Shown here: positions 61,750 to 64,000 of the stretch, piece by piece
Layout of the letters: the number at the start of each line of letters is the position of its first letter
How positions within the stretch are numbered: the first letter of the stretch is position 1
DNA from: Trichomonas vaginalis G3
Taxonomy: Eukaryota; Parabasalia; Trichomonadida; Trichomonadidae
Length of the DNA stretch: 64,000 nt
NCBI RefSeq assembly: GCF_026262505.1
Contig: NC_067205.1
Coordinates: forward strand, 8,742,001 to 8,806,000
Reading direction: 5' to 3'
Translations under genes and position numbers: made by a program
Notes under the pieces: model-generated
The model's database searches: none
Seen by the model: only the letters and a program-made list of their open reading frames with translations
What the model was told of the DNA's origin: nothing

Positions 61750-61871
61750 GAGGAAGAAGAAGAGTCCTCTGAATTCACACCAGAAGACTAACAATTTTCC
61801 GAATAAAAACTTCATTTATACTAAACATCTTCGGGGCTAGAGGGCACGAAGTGCCTGGAAGCCCCACTACC
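61750..61871 (-). repeat. Polinton right terminal inverted repeat
   Basis: Complement of 36484-36606, with the stem sequence of its hairpin (61843-61855, GGCAC-TTC-GTGCC on the minus strand) changed but kept paired. On the plus strand it still encodes EEEEESSEFTPED, the end of the gene at the other terminus. Confidence 0.9.
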
Positions 61872-61894
61872 TTTTTTTTTTTTTTTTTTTTTTT

Positions 61895-62596
61895 ATATTC
61901 ATTCAGCTTGTCTTGATATGTCATATTTTCGCAATTTTTTGTGAGAATTCAAAATAAATATGTATAGCGAGGTTAATGAAATTAAGGCTGTGATTACAAC
62001 CCATTCATTATGTGCTGCTTCTTCTAAACTATATATTATACTGCTGATTATTCCCCAAGTAGCATTTGATTTTAATTTTTATGCGAATTTCAAAATTTGA
62101 TGTTTTAACATCAGTAATTGAACACCTTGAATTCTAAAAATCATATTGTAATTCAAATTTTATTAATTGATCTTTCAATTGCGCGTTTAGAAAAAGGATG
62201 ATATAATATTTTAAAAATATTATGTATGTATAATATGAATTTGAATAAAACTGTTCTTAGTATTAATGACCTTTGGTTCGCATTGTAAAATACGAAAAAA
62301 AATAAGTTATTTTTATTTGTTTACATATTGTGCCAATTTTCATTATCATACATGCTGTCTAAGCACTCATAGTAATTAAAGTAGTTGGATATGATGTTGA
62401 CATATAATTGTAATTTATAAATTTATTTGATATGCAGCCTTAGTTAAAATTTTAATAAAATACAACTGAAACAAGCTACAAAATAACCAATGATATGCAT
62501 ATTTTAGCACGTCTAAAAAAAGTCAAATGTGAATTGATATATTCGATTTCTTTTGCAAAAATTTTAGTAAAATATTAATCTTTGATATATTTTCTG
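61895..62596 (+). repeat. 702-bp direct repeat, right copy
   Basis: Appears identical in sequence and length to 34015-34716. Its first base follows the Polinton's T run directly. Confidence 0.9.
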
Positions 62597-62892
62597 ACAA
62601 AATGTAAACCTCTCAATTTTATCGTCGGGGGAAGTAACTCAATTCCTTCAAAATTATTCTTTAAATATTGAATTTAAAGTTATTTAATTTGGATTATAAA
62701 TAAATAGGCTAATACAATATTTAAAAATGAGAAAAAATAACTTTTCAAAGAACTTTTCATAATCTCAAAGAAAATTTTTTATTCAATAATTATATAAATT
62801 AATTAACATTCATAATGAAATTGGATTTTTTTTATAAAAAATTGGTCCTACTTAACTTTTTGAGAGAATTTGGCTTTCTCGTAAACGAAAAA
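62597..62892. other. AT-rich spacer
   Basis: About 300 AT-rich bases without gene or recognised repeat, leading into the hairpin array. Confidence 0.4.
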
Positions 62893-63975
62893 GGGATTTG
62901 ACGGAGTCAAATCCCCGCTCACAAAAAGTGGACTTTACATGTCAAATTTTATATGCATGTAATGTCCACTTTTATGAGTTTTAGGAAGGAATTGGAAGCC
63001 ATGAGTTACTGACATTGCATCAGTATCTCATAGCCTCCAATTCCTTCAAAAAATGGGAGAAACTTTGTCCGAATAGTTTAACATTCGGACAAAGTTTCTC
63101 CCATTTTAAGAAGGAATTGGAGGGTAAGAGATATACCATATGAATGTATATCTCTTACCCTCCAATTCCTTCTAGAAAGTGTCCAAACTTTGGGTTAATT
63201 GCAAAGTATTAACCCAAAGTTTGGACACTTTCAAGTGGAGATGGAAGGCTTTGGGTATATATTAATACAATATACCTCAAAGCCTTCCATCTCCACTACA
63301 AATGTGAGAAACTTTGTCCGAATAGTTTAACATTCGGACAAAGTTTCTCCCATCTTTCAATGTAATTGCTACCTGTGAGTACTGACTTGAAGTCAGTGCT
63401 TCACAGGTAGCAATATCCAAAAATTTAAAAACATTTTATCAGTTCGTTAGAGAACTAGAGCCTCCTAGGTACTGAACCAGAATCAGTGCCTAGGGGACTC
63501 TAGTGATCTATATAAATCTGAGAAACTTTGAGGAAATTGTTCGACATTTCCTCAAAGTTTCTCAGCAATTTAGCGAGGAATGTTCGTTATCGTGTAGATA
63601 TTTATAATATATACATGATAACAAACATTCCCCGCTAAAAGATGTAAAATCTTATAAGAAATAATTGCAAAAGAATAACAAATTGCAACAAATTTTATAT
63701 GAAACTGAACCTTATGAGGTAGTGATTCAAGATCACCGCCTCATAAGATTCAGTTTCAATCTCAAGTATCTCAAAAGTAAGGCTCTATTTTTTGCCATGT
63801 AAAGTGTCACTTTTCTGTCCAAATGATAAGTTATTCAGAGAAAGTTTCCCAGCTATCAAGAGGGAATTGTTCCTTATGAGGTATATATACTGTATACCTC
63901 ATAAGGAACAATTCCCTCCTTAAAACGAGAAACTTGTTCGAAATTGTTTATCATTTCGAACAAGTTTTCTCGTTT
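62893..63975. repeat. Array of at least 14 hairpins
   Basis: Consecutive inverted repeats with almost no spare sequence: 62893-62915 (10 bp), 62924-62973, 62985-63047, 63050-63107 (25 bp perfect), 63109-63173 (27 bp perfect), 63175-63232 (24 bp perfect), 63234-63297, 63302-63353, 63365-63414, 63454-63504, 63518-63565 (20 bp perfect), 63571-63637, 63700-63758, 63860-63918 (26 bp perfect), 63923-63975. Loops are 3-11 nt. Arms differ from hairpin to hairpin, but one class (GAGAAACTTTG arms with TTTAAC- or TTCGAC-like loops) recurs at 63050, 63302 and 63518, with a variant at 63923. The start of another arm lies at the window edge. No open frame. Function unknown. Confidence 0.9.
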
Positions 63976-64000
63976 TTAATAAGAAACTAAAGGCTATGAG

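Larger units (their letters stand above)
36463..61894. mobile_element. Polinton/Maverick, about 25.4 kb
   Basis: A large self-synthesising DNA element of virus-like type. The terminal inverted repeats are at 36484-36606 and 61750-61871, tipped by a 20-nt A run and a 23-nt T run. Parts seen: protein-primed-type PolB, RVE integrase, packaging ATPase, SF3 helicase, probable major capsid protein, penton candidate, fibre-like protein, adenine methyltransferase and about 20 small unknown genes. I did not recognise an adenain-type protease. It looks near whole with about two breaks, hence young. No target duplication is visible between the flanks. It contains a nested cassette (47625-49278) and an accessory block (49293-53544). 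Confidence 0.9.

Noticed and set aside
62893-63975. CRISPR array
   Set aside because: There is no constant repeat with unique spacers; each unit is an inverted repeat with its own arms, and the DNA is eukaryotic.

Overview
The window looks like nuclear DNA of a trichomonad (parabasalid) protist, most likely Trichomonas vaginalis or a close relative. The reasons are: AT-rich DNA with long single-frame genes and no visible introns; several ankyrin proteins with a DUF3447-like amino-terminal half; TCA(C/T)TT initiator-like motifs 15-17 nt upstream of start codons; a hybrid histidine kinase; an IS481EU-like transposon; and a large Polinton/Maverick. The species assignment is inference from family content.

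Host part, 1-36297. An ankyrin gene (104-1612) is followed by two near-identical tandem ankyrin genes (2441-4013 and 5246-6809), each with one single-base frameshift. They are separated by a cluster of small inverted-repeat elements. On the minus strand come a large protein of unknown function (7264-9897), a very long ankyrin gene (10420-15610) cut in two by a 2.27 kb TTAA-flanked transposon, a small ORF (15911-16210), a membrane hybrid histidine kinase with two apparent frameshifts (16594-20625), and an SLC35F6-like transporter (21268-22560). A gene-poor stretch follows. It holds a 3.9 kb IS481EU-like element (25054-28949) with 17-bp target duplications and inverted tandem repeats, a 28+21-bp composite tandem repeat (31273-31812), a tRNA-like relic (32967-33044) and a GH30 glucosylceramidase-like gene (34876-36294).

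Polinton, about 36463-61894. This is a 25.4 kb element with about 123-bp terminal inverted repeats and A/T runs at both tips. It carries protein-primed-type PolB, RVE-type integrase, packaging ATPase, SF3 helicase, a probable double-jelly-roll major capsid protein, a penton candidate, a phage-like fibre protein, a D12-class adenine methyltransferase and many small unknown genes. It looks close to whole, with about two breaks. It has three layers. The core genes share a TTTTTA(C/T) box just upstream of the ATG. A single-gene cassette is bounded by inverted repeats and sits inside 38-bp direct repeats. An accessory block of about 10 small genes (49293-53544) has more GC-rich coding and host-like initiators and contains an iteron array and an HNH-like protein.

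Right flank, 61895-64000. A 702-bp sequence that appears identical to 34015-34716 lies directly against the Polinton. After it comes an array of at least 14 consecutive hairpins (62893-63975, running off the window) with 18-31-nt arms and 3-11-nt loops. I cannot assign this array to any family, and it is the most striking unexplained structure here.
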